Shown: piece by piece, positions 53,403-61,402 of the stretch
Layout of the letters: each line of letters opens with the position of its first letter
Position numbering within the stretch: the stretch's first letter is position 1
Source: Actinomycetota bacterium
GTDB taxonomy: Bacteria > Actinomycetota > Acidimicrobiia > Acidimicrobiales > Aldehydirespiratoraceae
Assembly (NCBI GenBank): GCA_029979265.1
Contig: JAPOHW010000012.1
Location: 1-64,000 of the forward strand
Reading direction: 5' to 3'
Length of the DNA stretch: 64,000 nucleotides
Made by a program: the position numbers and the translations under genes
The notes under the pieces: model-generated
Databases searched by the model: none
What the model was told of the DNA's origin: nothing
The model's input: the letters and a program-made list of their open reading frames with translations, nothing else

Positions 53403-55015
53403 CCTCCGACGGCTGGCGTCCGATGCGCTCACCGAAGTCGGACCAGCGCGGGGCGGAAGCGTTCATCGTCTCGCCGTTCATGCGGCTTGCTCGTGTTCAT
53501 GCCCTTGGTGCCGCCTCCGACGCCGCGATCGCAGTCACCCTCGCCGGCTCGATCTTCTTTTCGATCAGCCCCGATGATTCTCGCGGCCGGGTTGCGCTCT
53601 ACCTCGCATTGACGATGGCTCCGTTTGCGATCGTCGCACCGTTGCTGGGCCCGGCCATCGACCGGACCAGGGGCGGCCGGCGTTTGATGATCATCGCGAC
53701 CGCCACCGTCCGAGCGGTCCTGGCGTTCCTGATGCTCAGCAACATCGACTCGCTGTGGCTGTTTCCCATCGCCTTTGCGATCCTCGTTTTTCAGAAGGGC
53801 TACTCGGTGGCAAAGAGCGCAGTTGTGCCGGCGCTGGTCCGCTCCGAGCACGATCTCGTCAGCACAAACAGTCGGCTTGCGTTGCTGAGTGCCGTCTCGA
53901 GCATGGTCGGCGCAACAGTGGCCGGTGGGCTCTCACTGGTCGGCGGTCCCGAGTTCGCTGCCGGGTTGGCCGTGGCCGGATTTGCTGTGACGGCGGTACT
54001 CGCAACGAAGTTGCCCGGGGTTGTCGTGGCTGCCGAGTCGACCTCGTCGCTGGAGAAAGCCGAACTGCGCGACACCCCGATTCTTTTGGCGGCGTACGCC
54101 ACCGCCTGCCTGCGCGGCATCGTGGGCTTTGTCGCGTTCCTGTTGGCGTTCGAGTTTCGCGGAGGGTCCGAGGGCATCGACATCAGCACCCTGGGGTCGG
54201 CTGCGGGCGGCGCCACCGCTACGGCGCGCGGCATCGACATCACGGGGGACCCAGCTGCGCCGGTCTGGCATTTCGGTGTGGTGCTCGTCCTCGCCGGAGT
54301 CGGCGCACTGCTCGGCGCCCGCATCGCTCCCACCGTTCGCCAACGCATTCCCGAGGAGCGGATGCTGCAGACGGTGCTGGCCGCCATCGTTGCAGCAGCG
54401 CTGTTCGCTGCATTTTCGTTCGATCTTTTCGGGGCCGCCGTGCTGTCGTTCGTGGTCGCCACCGGCGCAGCCACGGGAAAACTCGCCTTCGACTCGCTCG
54501 TGCAGCGTGCTGCACCCGACGTCAATTACGGCCGTTCTTTTGCCCGCTTCGAAGCGCGATTCCAGTTCGCCTGGGTTGTCGGCGCATTCATTCCGGCCGT
54601 GATTCCGCTGAATCTCGCCGTAGGGGGAACCGGCGTGGCGTTGGTTGCCTTGGTCGCCCTCGTGTCATTTGCGCTCGGCCGACCGGTCACGTCTGCGATG
54701 TCATTGGCTTTTGTGCGCAACGGCACCCGTCGAATGCGAAGGCGAGACGCACAAACACGAGCGGCATCGAGCGCATCGACACCAGGTGATGCACGGCAGG
54801 AGATCTCTTCGGGAAGTGAAGGCGACGGCCTCGGTGGGGAACTCAGCCTCGAAGACCTGCGGCCGTCGCAGCCTGCAGCCCCGGCCGGCACCGAGCACTA
54901 CACCGTCGACTGGGGTGTGATCGAGCCGATCGTGTCATCGGTCGAGGGTGTCGAGTTCGAGCAACCCGGTTCACTGCCAGCTCGCAACGACGAGCGGCCC
55001 GACTCAACTCGGTAG
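53399..55015 (+). CDS. MFS-type membrane transporter
   Basis: A 538-residue protein with about twelve hydrophobic helices in two halves and a charged loop between them. The loop after helix 2 (GPAIDRTRGGRRLMI) matches the MFS GxxxDRxGRR motif. The C-terminal 90 residues are a hydrophilic tail without known domain. Its GTG overlaps the NUDIX stop. Substrate unknown; actinobacterial homologues beside ppk and mutT-like genes are simply annotated MFS. It overlaps the convergent zincin gene by 12 bp. Confidence 0.8.
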   Translation: MTSDGWRPMRSPKSDQRGAEAFIVSPFMRLARVHALGAASDAAIAVTLAGSIFFSISPDDSRGRVALYLALTMAPFAIVAPLLGPAIDRTRGGRRLMIIATATVRAVLAFLMLSNIDSLWLFPIAFAILVFQKGYSVAKSAVVPALVRSEHDLVSTNSRLALLSAVSSMVGATVAGGLSLVGGPEFAAGLAVAGFAVTAVLATKLPGVVVAAESTSSLEKAELRDTPILLAAYATACLRGIVGFVAFLLAFEFRGGSEGIDISTLGSAAGGATATARGIDITGDPAAPVWHFGVVLVLAGVGALLGARIAPTVRQRIPEERMLQTVLAAIVAAALFAAFSFDLFGAAVLSFVVATGAATGKLAFDSLVQRAAPDVNYGRSFARFEARFQFAWVVGAFIPAVIPLNLAVGGTGVALVALVALVSFALGRPVTSAMSLAFVRNGTRRMRRRDAQTRAASSASTPGDARQEISSGSEGDGLGGELSLEDLRPSQPAAPAGTEHYTVDWGVIEPIVSSVEGVEFEQPGSLPARNDERPDSTR

Positions 55016-56185
55016 GTCGATCCGCGCCAACCACAGACCTGGCGCATCGACCTCTGCCGGGGTGGGCAGGTTCTCTGCGTTGTCGAAGAGCCGGCTCAGG
55101 CCATCGGTGCCGGCCCGTTCGAGCACACCTGCCGTGAACGCCGTGCCCCGATCGTACTGTTCGGCGTTGAGGTGGAGTCCGAGGATTCGTTCGACGAATC
55201 GGTCGCCGGCAGCAGCCTCGACCCTGCGACGACGAAGCGCTTCGGTGATCATCGAATACGAACCGATCAGTGTTTCGCCGATGGAGTCCATTGCCCAGTC
55301 GACGTAGCCCGTGATCGTGGCGATGATGGCGGTGAGCTCGGGTTGGATGGCCTCCTGCTCGGGTGATCGGACCGCTCCCAGCAGCACCTCCGGATCGCCG
55401 AGCGTGTCCTGGAGTCCGGCGAGCGCATCAGGGCCCGCTGAGAGGTCGAGGCCACCGAACTGCCGTCCGATGCGCTCGGGGTCGGTGTCGAACGCCCCGG
55501 CGTAGCGCTCGAGAAGATCGGTGACGCGTCGGCGGACATGGTCGACACTGAACACCGCCTGATGCGTCACCTCGTGGAGGCACACCCAGAGCCGAAGATC
55601 GTCCCGATCGAGTGACCAGTCTCGGCCGAAGTCGTCGACGTTGGGGAGGAGGACCAGCACCGGCTCGCCGATCGGGCGTGGGACGGGAAGGTCGTACCCG
55701 CCATGGGATCGGCGAGCAAGGTGGCCGACCATCGAGCCGGTCATCATGCCGAGCATGATCGGCCCCATCACCTGGCTGAGGTTGGCCATCATGGCGGTGA
55801 CGGGGTCGTCGGGGGACACCTCGCCGCTCGGCGGTCCCATACCGCTGACGAGTGCCGATGACAGGTGCTCGAAAAGGGGTCGGTAATCGTTGATCGTGCG
55901 ATCGGCCCATTGCGAACGGTTCCCCACTTCGACCGAAACGCCGGTGGAACCGCCCAGGAGTCCGGTGGTCGAGGCAACCTGAAGTTCAGCGATCCGAACG
56001 AGTTGTTCGACGGCGATCCGATCGGTTGGGTCGATATTCGGCTCGGACCGTCCCTCGTTGGCGGTCGTGTGAGCGAGCTGGCGGACGATTTCGTTGTTTC
56101 CTCCGGCTTGGGCTTGCACAAGCCTCATCAAGTCGTTCAAAAAGCCCATGCCGCCGAGGTCGTCGGGTGGCACTCCGTCGCTCAT
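55004..56185 (-). CDS. Actinobacterial zincin-like metallopeptidase (DUF2342 type)
   Basis: A 393-residue protein with the zinc motif HEVTH at 204-208, within LRLWVCLHEVTHQAVFS. Other landmarks are MGFLNDLMRLVQAQ at the start, the Met/Gly-rich VMGPIMLGMMTGSMVGHLARR and a C-terminal LRRRRVEAAAGDRFVERILG with AGVLERAGTDGLSRLFD. This family is often annotated zinc-dependent metalloprotease or coenzyme F420 biosynthesis-associated protein; the true substrate is unknown. A minus-strand TACGAT lies 6 nt before ATG 56185. Confidence 0.85.
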   Translation of the reverse strand: MSDGVPPDDLGGMGFLNDLMRLVQAQAGGNNEIVRQLAHTTANEGRSEPNIDPTDRIAVEQLVRIAELQVASTTGLLGGSTGVSVEVGNRSQWADRTINDYRPLFEHLSSALVSGMGPPSGEVSPDDPVTAMMANLSQVMGPIMLGMMTGSMVGHLARRSHGGYDLPVPRPIGEPVLVLLPNVDDFGRDWSLDRDDLRLWVCLHEVTHQAVFSVDHVRRRVTDLLERYAGAFDTDPERIGRQFGGLDLSAGPDALAGLQDTLGDPEVLLGAVRSPEQEAIQPELTAIIATITGYVDWAMDSIGETLIGSYSMITEALRRRRVEAAAGDRFVERILGLHLNAEQYDRGTAFTAGVLERAGTDGLSRLFDNAENLPTPAEVDAPGLWLARIDLPS

Positions 56186-56191
56186 GACGGC

Positions 56192-56197
56192 ATCGTA
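56192..56197 (-). promoter_or_regulatory. -10 element of zincin gene
   Basis: Minus-strand TACGAT ends 6 nt before ATG 56185; predicted leaderless. Confidence 0.5.
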
Positions 56198-56258
56198 GGG
56201 GCGTGGCAAGTTCGATCCTCGGCAGCGGTCGCCTTTCCGAGCGCAGGTGTGTGTCCCG

Positions 56259-57293
56259 GTGACCGTTGTGATCACCGGCGCGGCGGGTGCTGTCGGGACG
56301 CGCGTCGTGCGTCGACTCGAGCGCGATCTGGAAGCGGTCGACATTCGGGCGGTCGACCGGGTGGTGGTCGGTGCTGGTGAGGGTGTGGACGTCAAGATCG
56401 TCGACCTGGCGGTTGACGATCTGACCTCGGTGTTCGCCGGTGCCGCCACAATCGTCCACCTCGCCACGACGGTGACTCCCGATGTCGACGACCCCGTAGC
56501 CGACGATCTGGAGCTCGCGATTTTGCGACGGGTGCTCGACGCCGCAACCGAGGTGGGTGTCGGCCACATGGTGGTGCTCTCGACAGCGATGGTCTACGGC
56601 GCGTGGGTCGGCAATCCTGTTCCTCTCACCGAGGAGGCGATGGTTCGACCCAACCCTGACTTCGGGTGGGCGAGTGTACGAGCTGCGGTCGAACAGCTCG
56701 CCCTCGAATGGGGTCGCGTTCCTGGCCGGGTGGTGTCGGTGTTGCGCCCGACGGCGCTCGTCGCCGACGATGCCCTCGGCCAGCTTGCTCGCGTGCTTCA
56801 CGCAGCGCGAATCGGGATTGCGGCCGAGGGGGACCCTCCGGTGCAATATCTCCACGTCGACGATCTGGCCGGGGCGATCTCGACGGTCATCTCCGCTCGA
56901 TTCGACGGTGTCGCCAACGTTGCGCCCGATGGCTGGATCCCGCCAGATTCGCTCGCTGACCTCGAGGGGCCGACCGCCCGCATCCGGGTGCCTGGTTGGG
57001 CTGCCCGGGGCATCGCTGCGCTCCGTTCGCGGGCCGGGTTGTCGCCCATCCCGCCAGGGATCGTGCCGTACACCAGCCACTCGTGGGTGGTCGCCAACGA
57101 CCGGCTTCGGATGCTTGGCTGGCAACCCGACTACTCGAACGAAGAGGCGTGGGTCGTGTCGCACGAACCGAATGCACTCGACCGGTTGCCGGCCCGCCGG
57201 CGACAGGAGCTGGCGCTCGTCGCAGCCGGTCTGGTGCTGGCCGGCATCCTCCTCGGGATCGTGATCGCCGTCCGGCGGTTCCGCCGTCGCTGA
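56259..57293 (+). CDS. SDR-fold epimerase/dehydratase-like membrane protein, catalytic Tyr/Lys replaced
   Basis: A 344-residue extended-SDR protein. The NAD-binding GAAGAVG is at 7-13, and VVLSTAMVYGAW matches the family. The YxxxK catalytic motif is replaced by WASVR (Trp137, Arg141; aligned with YAxxK in FGWASVRAAVEQLALEW), so it probably does not work as a dehydrogenase. A C-terminal membrane helix (about 318-338, LALVAAGLVLAGILLGIVIAV) ends in a basic RRFRRR, placing the domain on the inner side of the membrane. Start GTG 56259 is chosen; GTG 56247 also possible. Confidence 0.78.
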   Translation: MTVVITGAAGAVGTRVVRRLERDLEAVDIRAVDRVVVGAGEGVDVKIVDLAVDDLTSVFAGAATIVHLATTVTPDVDDPVADDLELAILRRVLDAATEVGVGHMVVLSTAMVYGAWVGNPVPLTEEAMVRPNPDFGWASVRAAVEQLALEWGRVPGRVVSVLRPTALVADDALGQLARVLHAARIGIAAEGDPPVQYLHVDDLAGAISTVISARFDGVANVAPDGWIPPDSLADLEGPTARIRVPGWAARGIAALRSRAGLSPIPPGIVPYTSHSWVVANDRLRMLGWQPDYSNEEAWVVSHEPNALDRLPARRRQELALVAAGLVLAGILLGIVIAVRRFRRR

Positions 57294-57415
57294 TCATCCG
57301 GCGAGCAGTCGCTCATCGCTGTCGAACCGTGGGGTGACGGGTTCACCGGTTTGGTTGGCCGTCGCAAAGATGCCGCCGATCGAGGATCTGCAGCGAGCGG
57401 TGCCTCCGCGACCCC

Positions 57416-57421
57416 TAATCT
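57416..57421 (+). promoter_or_regulatory. -10 element of moaE-mreB cluster
   Basis: TAATCT ends 7 nt before ATG 57429; predicted leaderless transcript. Confidence 0.5.
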
Positions 57422-57428
57422 GTTCGAC

Positions 57429-57920
57429 ATGCTCTCTGCTCCGCCGTCCGGCGATGACTGGCTCGGTCTCACCGAGGATCCGATCCCGGTCGGTTCGGCC
57501 GCGGATTGGTCGGTCCTTCCCCGATGTGGCGCAGTCGTGCTTTTCAGCGGAACCGCGCGCGACCATGCACCTGGACGAGACGAGGTCGAACTGCTCGAGT
57601 ACGAGGCGTACGAGGAGCACGTGGTTCCTCGGCTGGCATCGATCGCGACCGAAATGCGATCCCGATGGCCGTCCCTGGGCCGGGTCGTATTGATCCATCG
57701 CATCGGCGTGGTCCCGGTCGGGGAGAGTTCGGTCGTCGTCGTCGCCTCGGCACCGCATCGGCCCGAAGCGTTCGCCGCGGCCCGCTTCGGGATCGACACA
57801 CTGAAGGCATCGGTGCCGATCTGGAAGCGTGAGACCTGGCGCAACGGCGAGTCCTGGGGTCTCGAAGCCCAACACATCAGCGCAGCGGCCGATGCACCGT
57901 CGCCTCAGGAGCCGACGTGA
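57429..57920 (+). CDS. moaE: Molybdopterin synthase catalytic subunit
   Basis: A 163-residue MoaE that inserts sulfur into precursor Z for molybdenum cofactor. GAVVLFSGTARDHAPGRDEV and LEYEAYEEHV carry the substrate-binding residues; VPVGESSVVVVASAPHR and the catalytic Lys126/Lys133 segment (DTLKASVPIWKRE) are intact. No moaD or other moa gene is close by. About 25 N-terminal residues are longer than in E. coli MoaE. Its stop overlaps the next small gene (GTGA). Confidence 0.92.
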   Translation: MLSAPPSGDDWLGLTEDPIPVGSAADWSVLPRCGAVVLFSGTARDHAPGRDEVELLEYEAYEEHVVPRLASIATEMRSRWPSLGRVVLIHRIGVVPVGESSVVVVASAPHRPEAFAAARFGIDTLKASVPIWKRETWRNGESWGLEAQHISAAADAPSPQEPT

Positions 57921-58126
57921 GCGACGCCGTCGGATTCCTGATCGTTCCCGGTTTCGCAGCGGTGGCCGGTTCGTTGGTCATCTGGTTGGTGTCGAGGTCG
58001 CGCCGTCCAACCGAACCCGGTTTCGGTGAGCAGATGCGCAGATTGGCCCCCGATGCGGGCACACAGCCACACCCTCAGCCGACCGGTATCGTCACCCTCG
58101 ACGATCAACCAGGTGAGGAGGTCTAG
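57917..58126 (+). CDS. Small single-helix membrane protein
   Basis: 69 residues: a membrane helix at about 5-25 (VGFLIVPGFAAVAGSLVIWL), then a basic and Pro-rich tail. No family recognised. It sits between moaE (GTGA overlap) and mreB, and the mreB ribosome-binding site lies within its last codons, so translation is coupled. A role with MreB at the membrane is possible but unproven. Confidence 0.7.
   Translation: MSDAVGFLIVPGFAAVAGSLVIWLVSRSRRPTEPGFGEQMRRLAPDAGTQPHPQPTGIVTLDDQPGEEV
58116..58122 (+). promoter_or_regulatory. Shine-Dalgarno that fixes the CTG start of mreB
   Basis: AGGAGGT, a perfect anti-SD match, sits 6 nt before the CTG at 58129. In this frame a stop (TGA 58114-58116) lies just upstream, so no ATG, GTG or TTG start exists before the conserved N-terminus. 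Confidence 0.8.
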
Positions 58127-58128
58127 CT

Positions 58129-59148
58129 CTGGCACGCGACCTCGCGATCGATCTCGGTACCGCCAACACACTGGTGTATGCACGAGGTGAGGGCATCGTC
58201 TTGAACGAGCCCTCGGTCATCGCGCTCAACAGTCGATCCGGTGAAGTGCTCGCGATGGGCCACGACGCGTGGCAAATGATCGGCCGCACGCCGAGTTACA
58301 TCGTTGCGGTGCGGCCGCTGCGAAAGGGCGCCATCACCGACTTCGAGGTGACGCAGCGCATGATCCGATTGTTGTTGCAGCGCGTCGGTGTGAGTCGAAT
58401 CAATCGACCGCGCGTGGTCATCTGTGTCCCGTCGGCGATCACCGCCGTCGAGCGTCGAGCCGTCACGGAAGCAGCGAAGCGTGCAGGTGCGGCCGATGCT
58501 CGTCTGATCGAACAGCCGTTGGCCGCTGCGATCGGTGCCGACATGCCGATCAACGAGCCGATCGGCAACATGGTGATCGATATCGGTGGTGGCACCACCG
58601 AGACTGCGCTGATTTCCCTCGGGGGCGTGGTGGCGCTGGAAGCGGTGCGCGTTGGTTCCTTCGATGTGGACAATGCCATCCAGGGATACGTTCGCCGCGA
58701 GTACGGCATTGCGGTCGGTGAGCGAACGGCCGAGGAGATCAAGATCGTGCTCGGGTCGGCCGCACCCACCGATGACGAGGTCAGTGCGGAGATACGAGGC
58801 CGCGAGCTCATGAGCGGTCTCCCCAAGACGGTGGTGCTGACTCCAGAAGAAGTACGAAGCGCAATCGAAGAGCCGGTCACGGCCATGGTTGATTCGGTGC
58901 TGTCCTGTCTGGCGCAAGCGCCTCCGGAACTGGCGCAGGATCTGATCGTCCAAGGGATCCATCTCGTGGGCGGTGGAGGGTTGTTGCGAGGGATGGATCT
59001 CCGGTTGACCAAAGAAGCCGAGGTGTTGGTCCGTCGGGTACGGGCACCGCTCGAAGCGGTGGTACTCGGTGCCGGAAAGGTCATCGAGCACTACGAGTCG
59101 TTGCACGCCATGTTCTCCGACGGCAGCGCCGGCGGCCGCCGGCGCTGA
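58129..59148 (+). CDS. mreB: Rod-shape determining actin homologue MreB (CTG start)
   Basis: A 339-residue bacterial actin that guides lateral wall synthesis. Starting at CTG 58129 the protein begins (M)ARDLAIDLGTANTLVYARG, the usual MreB N-terminus with phosphate-1 loop DLGTANT. The first conventional start (GTG 58174) would delete the nucleotide loop. Later motifs are intact: VIDIGGGTTE (phosphate 2), HLVGGGGLLRGMD (adenosine) and RVRAPLEAVVLGAGKV. The C-terminus is extended by a short Gly/Arg tail encoded in a palindrome. No mreC or mreD follow. Confidence 0.93.
   Translation: MARDLAIDLGTANTLVYARGEGIVLNEPSVIALNSRSGEVLAMGHDAWQMIGRTPSYIVAVRPLRKGAITDFEVTQRMIRLLLQRVGVSRINRPRVVICVPSAITAVERRAVTEAAKRAGAADARLIEQPLAAAIGADMPINEPIGNMVIDIGGGTTETALISLGGVVALEAVRVGSFDVDNAIQGYVRREYGIAVGERTAEEIKIVLGSAAPTDDEVSAEIRGRELMSGLPKTVVLTPEEVRSAIEEPVTAMVDSVLSCLAQAPPELAQDLIVQGIHLVGGGGLLRGMDLRLTKEAEVLVRRVRAPLEAVVLGAGKVIEHYESLHAMFSDGSAGGRRR
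59125..59146. terminator. 22-bp perfect palindrome at end of mreB
   Basis: Bases 59125-59146 form a perfect 22-bp inverted repeat (half-site agcgccggcgg), overlapping the last mreB codons and the T of its TGA stop. It sits exactly between convergent mreB and the HEAT gene. The likely role is a hairpin terminator serving both strands; no T tract. Confidence 0.5.
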
Positions 59149-59757
59149 TCAACCGTCGACGCCGGTCGGACCCAGCAACTCCTCGACCGCATCGCGAACC
59201 TGTCGGTCACGGTCGGTTCGGGCCCGTGCCCATGCAGCGTCGACTTCAGGCCCGTCGAACGCAGCGAGCGCGAGCACGGCGCGGCGGCGGATGGCTGGTT
59301 TGTCGGTGGTGGCGTGGAGGATCGCCGGAAGGCCCTCTGGTGCTCCGATTGCGCCGAGCGCTGCGACGGCTGCTTCGCGCACGAGTGGATCGTCGTGGTC
59401 GTTGGCAAGGTTCACAAGGGTTGCGATCGGGGCTTGCGGGTCGACGTCGCGTTCGCCGCATGCCCAGCAGGCCATCTCGACGACGCGAGGGTCGTCGTCG
59501 TGGAGGAGCGGCGCCAGTGGTGGGAGGGGCAGCGGCGCAGCCAACTCGATCGCAGCAACTCGGACCCGTGGGTGAGGATCGGCAAGCGCTTGGTCGAGGT
59601 CGTTCTCGCTGAGCGAGCCGAGCCGATCGAGGCTTCGCAGTGCTGCCTCGCGCACGCTGGGATCGGGATCGGTCGCTGCCGATCGGGCCCCGGTGATGTC
59701 ACCGCTGAACCCAGCGAGGCCAGCGGTCTTGCGGCGCGCCATGGCATCGTCGGTCAC
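59149..59757 (-). CDS. HEAT-repeat protein
   Basis: A 202-residue helical repeat protein. Units such as DPDPSVREAALRSLDRLG, DPHPRVRVAAIELAA, DDDPRVVEMACWACGE and DDPLVREAAVAALGAIG are clear HEAT repeats, at about 30-residue spacing. It has no signal or membrane segment and should be a cytosolic binding scaffold. GTG 59757 is the start, with minus-strand TAAGGT 6 nt before it. The next base after its stop is the mreB stop, a head-on tight junction. Confidence 0.85.
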   Translation of the reverse strand: MTDDAMARRKTAGLAGFSGDITGARSAATDPDPSVREAALRSLDRLGSLSENDLDQALADPHPRVRVAAIELAAPLPLPPLAPLLHDDDPRVVEMACWACGERDVDPQAPIATLVNLANDHDDPLVREAAVAALGAIGAPEGLPAILHATTDKPAIRRRAVLALAAFDGPEVDAAWARARTDRDRQVRDAVEELLGPTGVDG

Positions 59758-59763
59758 GTCTGG

Positions 59764-59769
59764 ACCTTA
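59764..59769 (-). promoter_or_regulatory. -10 element of HEAT-repeat gene
   Basis: Minus-strand TAAGGT ends 6 nt before GTG 59757; predicted leaderless. Confidence 0.45.
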
Positions 59770-59797
59770 CCTGTCACTGGGCAGGTGCTTTCGGGTG

Positions 59798-60202
59798 TCA
59801 GCTGATGGCGCGCTCGAGCAAGAATCCTGCGCTCAAGACGATGACGCCGATGATCACGGCGAGGGCGATACCGAGACCGACGACGATGGCAGACAACACA
59901 ATGAGGGCGCGGATGCGTTCCCACCAGCGGACGTAGGCCCGCCGACCGACGATCGGCCGGTCGACTCGCCGGCGGACGATGCCAAGGGCCCGCAGACTGT
60001 CGAGTGCGATCGTTGTTGCATTGGTGCGGAGGCGCTGCTGGAACGCAACGAGACGCTGGTCCTCGTGACGCAACGAACGGCGTCCGTTTTGGTCGGGGTT
60101 CGTGGCACGCTCAAGGCGTGGTTGCAACCACGGGCCACGAAGACAGATCGCTCCTGTCACGAGGGCGAGGACCAGAGAGATGACCGAGAACGAGGAGGAC
60201 AC
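59798..60202 (-). CDS. Hypothetical two-helix membrane protein
   Basis: 134 residues with an N-terminal membrane helix (about 5-22) and a C-terminal one (about 98-125, LIVLSAIVVGLGIALAVIIG onward), joined by a basic cytosolic loop rich in Arg. No family recognised. GTG 60202 overlaps the divergent protease gene start by 23 bp; GTG 60160 is an alternative that would lose the first helix. A minus-strand TAGCAT lies 10 nt before GTG 60202. Confidence 0.6.
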   Translation of the reverse strand: MSSSFSVISLVLALVTGAICLRGPWLQPRLERATNPDQNGRRSLRHEDQRLVAFQQRLRTNATTIALDSLRALGIVRRRVDRPIVGRRAYVRWWERIRALIVLSAIVVGLGIALAVIIGVIVLSAGFLLERAIS

Positions 60203-61349
60203 GTCGCACTCGATGCTACCGCCTCACCCTGTCGTGCCCGAGCGCAGGCGCTGGTATCGCAATCGCGCTGCGCCGCTCGTCGCGGTGGTCGGTCTGCTCG
60301 TCGCCCTGGGGCTGGGTTACGTGATGGTGCCGGCCCAGTGGGTGGGCCGGATCCTCCCCGGCAACTCGATCGTCGACGACGGTGCGGTGGCGCTGAAGCC
60401 AGGATCGGCTCGGCCGACCGACGAACAGGTTGTGGTCAGTGGCCTCATGATCTTCGAGCCCGAAGGCGAAATCCTTCTCACCACGGTTTCCATCGACAAT
60501 CGAGTCACGATCCGAGACTGGGTGCGATCGGTGCGAGAGGACAGCGTGGTGCTCCGGACCAAGGAACAGGTGTACGGGCCTCGCTCCGCAGATGAGCAAC
60601 GGGAGCGAAACCTGCAGCTGATGGCAGCTTCGAAGGACTCGGCGATCATCGCAGCACTCGACCATCTGGGTGTTGTTGCCGTGGTGGAGAGTGGTGTGGG
60701 GTTCAACGGCATTGTCTCCGGCGGTCCTGTCGACGGTCTGATCGAGGTCGGTGAACTCATCGTTGGTCTCGACGGTCGAGTGGTCACCGGGCTCGAGTCC
60801 TTGCTCGTGGTACTCGAGCAGGTCTCGCCAGGCGACCAAGGCGTGCTCACGCTCGAGGACTTGGAGACCGGGCAGCTTCGCAGCCAAGCGTTCGTGTACG
60901 GCACACACCCCGACCCGGCACGGTCCAGTGGGTTCATCGGGATCGAGGACATCACGATCCGGTCGGTCGATGCGGAGCTCCCGTTCGACATCGAGATCGC
61001 CTCGGGTTCGATCGGGGGTCCATCGGCCGGACTGGCCTTCACTCTCACGATCCTCGACTTGCTCACCGAAGGAGAACTCACCGGAGGTGCGCGTGTCGCC
61101 GTGACCGGAACCATCACCGGTGACGGAACGGTTGGCAACGTTGGCGGGGTTGCACAGAAGGCTGCAGCCGCAGAAGCAGAAGGAGCGGTGATGTTCATCG
61201 TTCCGGCCGACACCATCGAGGCTGCGGCGTCGACCACCACGTCGCTCGAGATTGTCGGCGTCACATCCCTTGCTGAGGCCCTCGAAGCACTCGCCTCACT
61301 CGGCGGCGACGTGGACGACCTCGCACTCGACGGTTCCGCATTCAACTAG
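60180..61349 (+). CDS. PDZ-containing Lon-like membrane protease (YlbL/S16)
   Basis: A 389-residue membrane-anchored Lon-fold protease. It has one helix at about 32-52, a PDZ domain around 165-240 (GIVSGGPVDGLIEVGELIVG) and the Lon catalytic domain. The catalytic dyad is Ser282 in GSIGGPSAGLA and Lys327 in GNVGGVAQKAAA. Like mycobacterial Rv3194c it lies close to a UPF0182 gene. SD GAGG precedes ATG 60180. The active domain faces outside if the single helix is a signal anchor. Confidence 0.92.
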   Translation: MTENEEDTSHSMLPPHPVVPERRRWYRNRAAPLVAVVGLLVALGLGYVMVPAQWVGRILPGNSIVDDGAVALKPGSARPTDEQVVVSGLMIFEPEGEILLTTVSIDNRVTIRDWVRSVREDSVVLRTKEQVYGPRSADEQRERNLQLMAASKDSAIIAALDHLGVVAVVESGVGFNGIVSGGPVDGLIEVGELIVGLDGRVVTGLESLLVVLEQVSPGDQGVLTLEDLETGQLRSQAFVYGTHPDPARSSGFIGIEDITIRSVDAELPFDIEIASGSIGGPSAGLAFTLTILDLLTEGELTGGARVAVTGTITGDGTVGNVGGVAQKAAAAEAEGAVMFIVPADTIEAAASTTTSLEIVGVTSLAEALEALASLGGDVDDLALDGSAFN

Positions 61350-61390
61350 CTGCACCGGCGGGGATACCGCAACGACGTGTTGGTCGCTCC

Positions 61391-61396
61391 TACGAT
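61391..61396 (+). promoter_or_regulatory. -10 element of DivIVA-like gene
   Basis: TACGAT ends 6 nt before ATG 61403; predicted leaderless. Confidence 0.5.
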
Positions 61397-61402
61397 CTAG
61401 CG

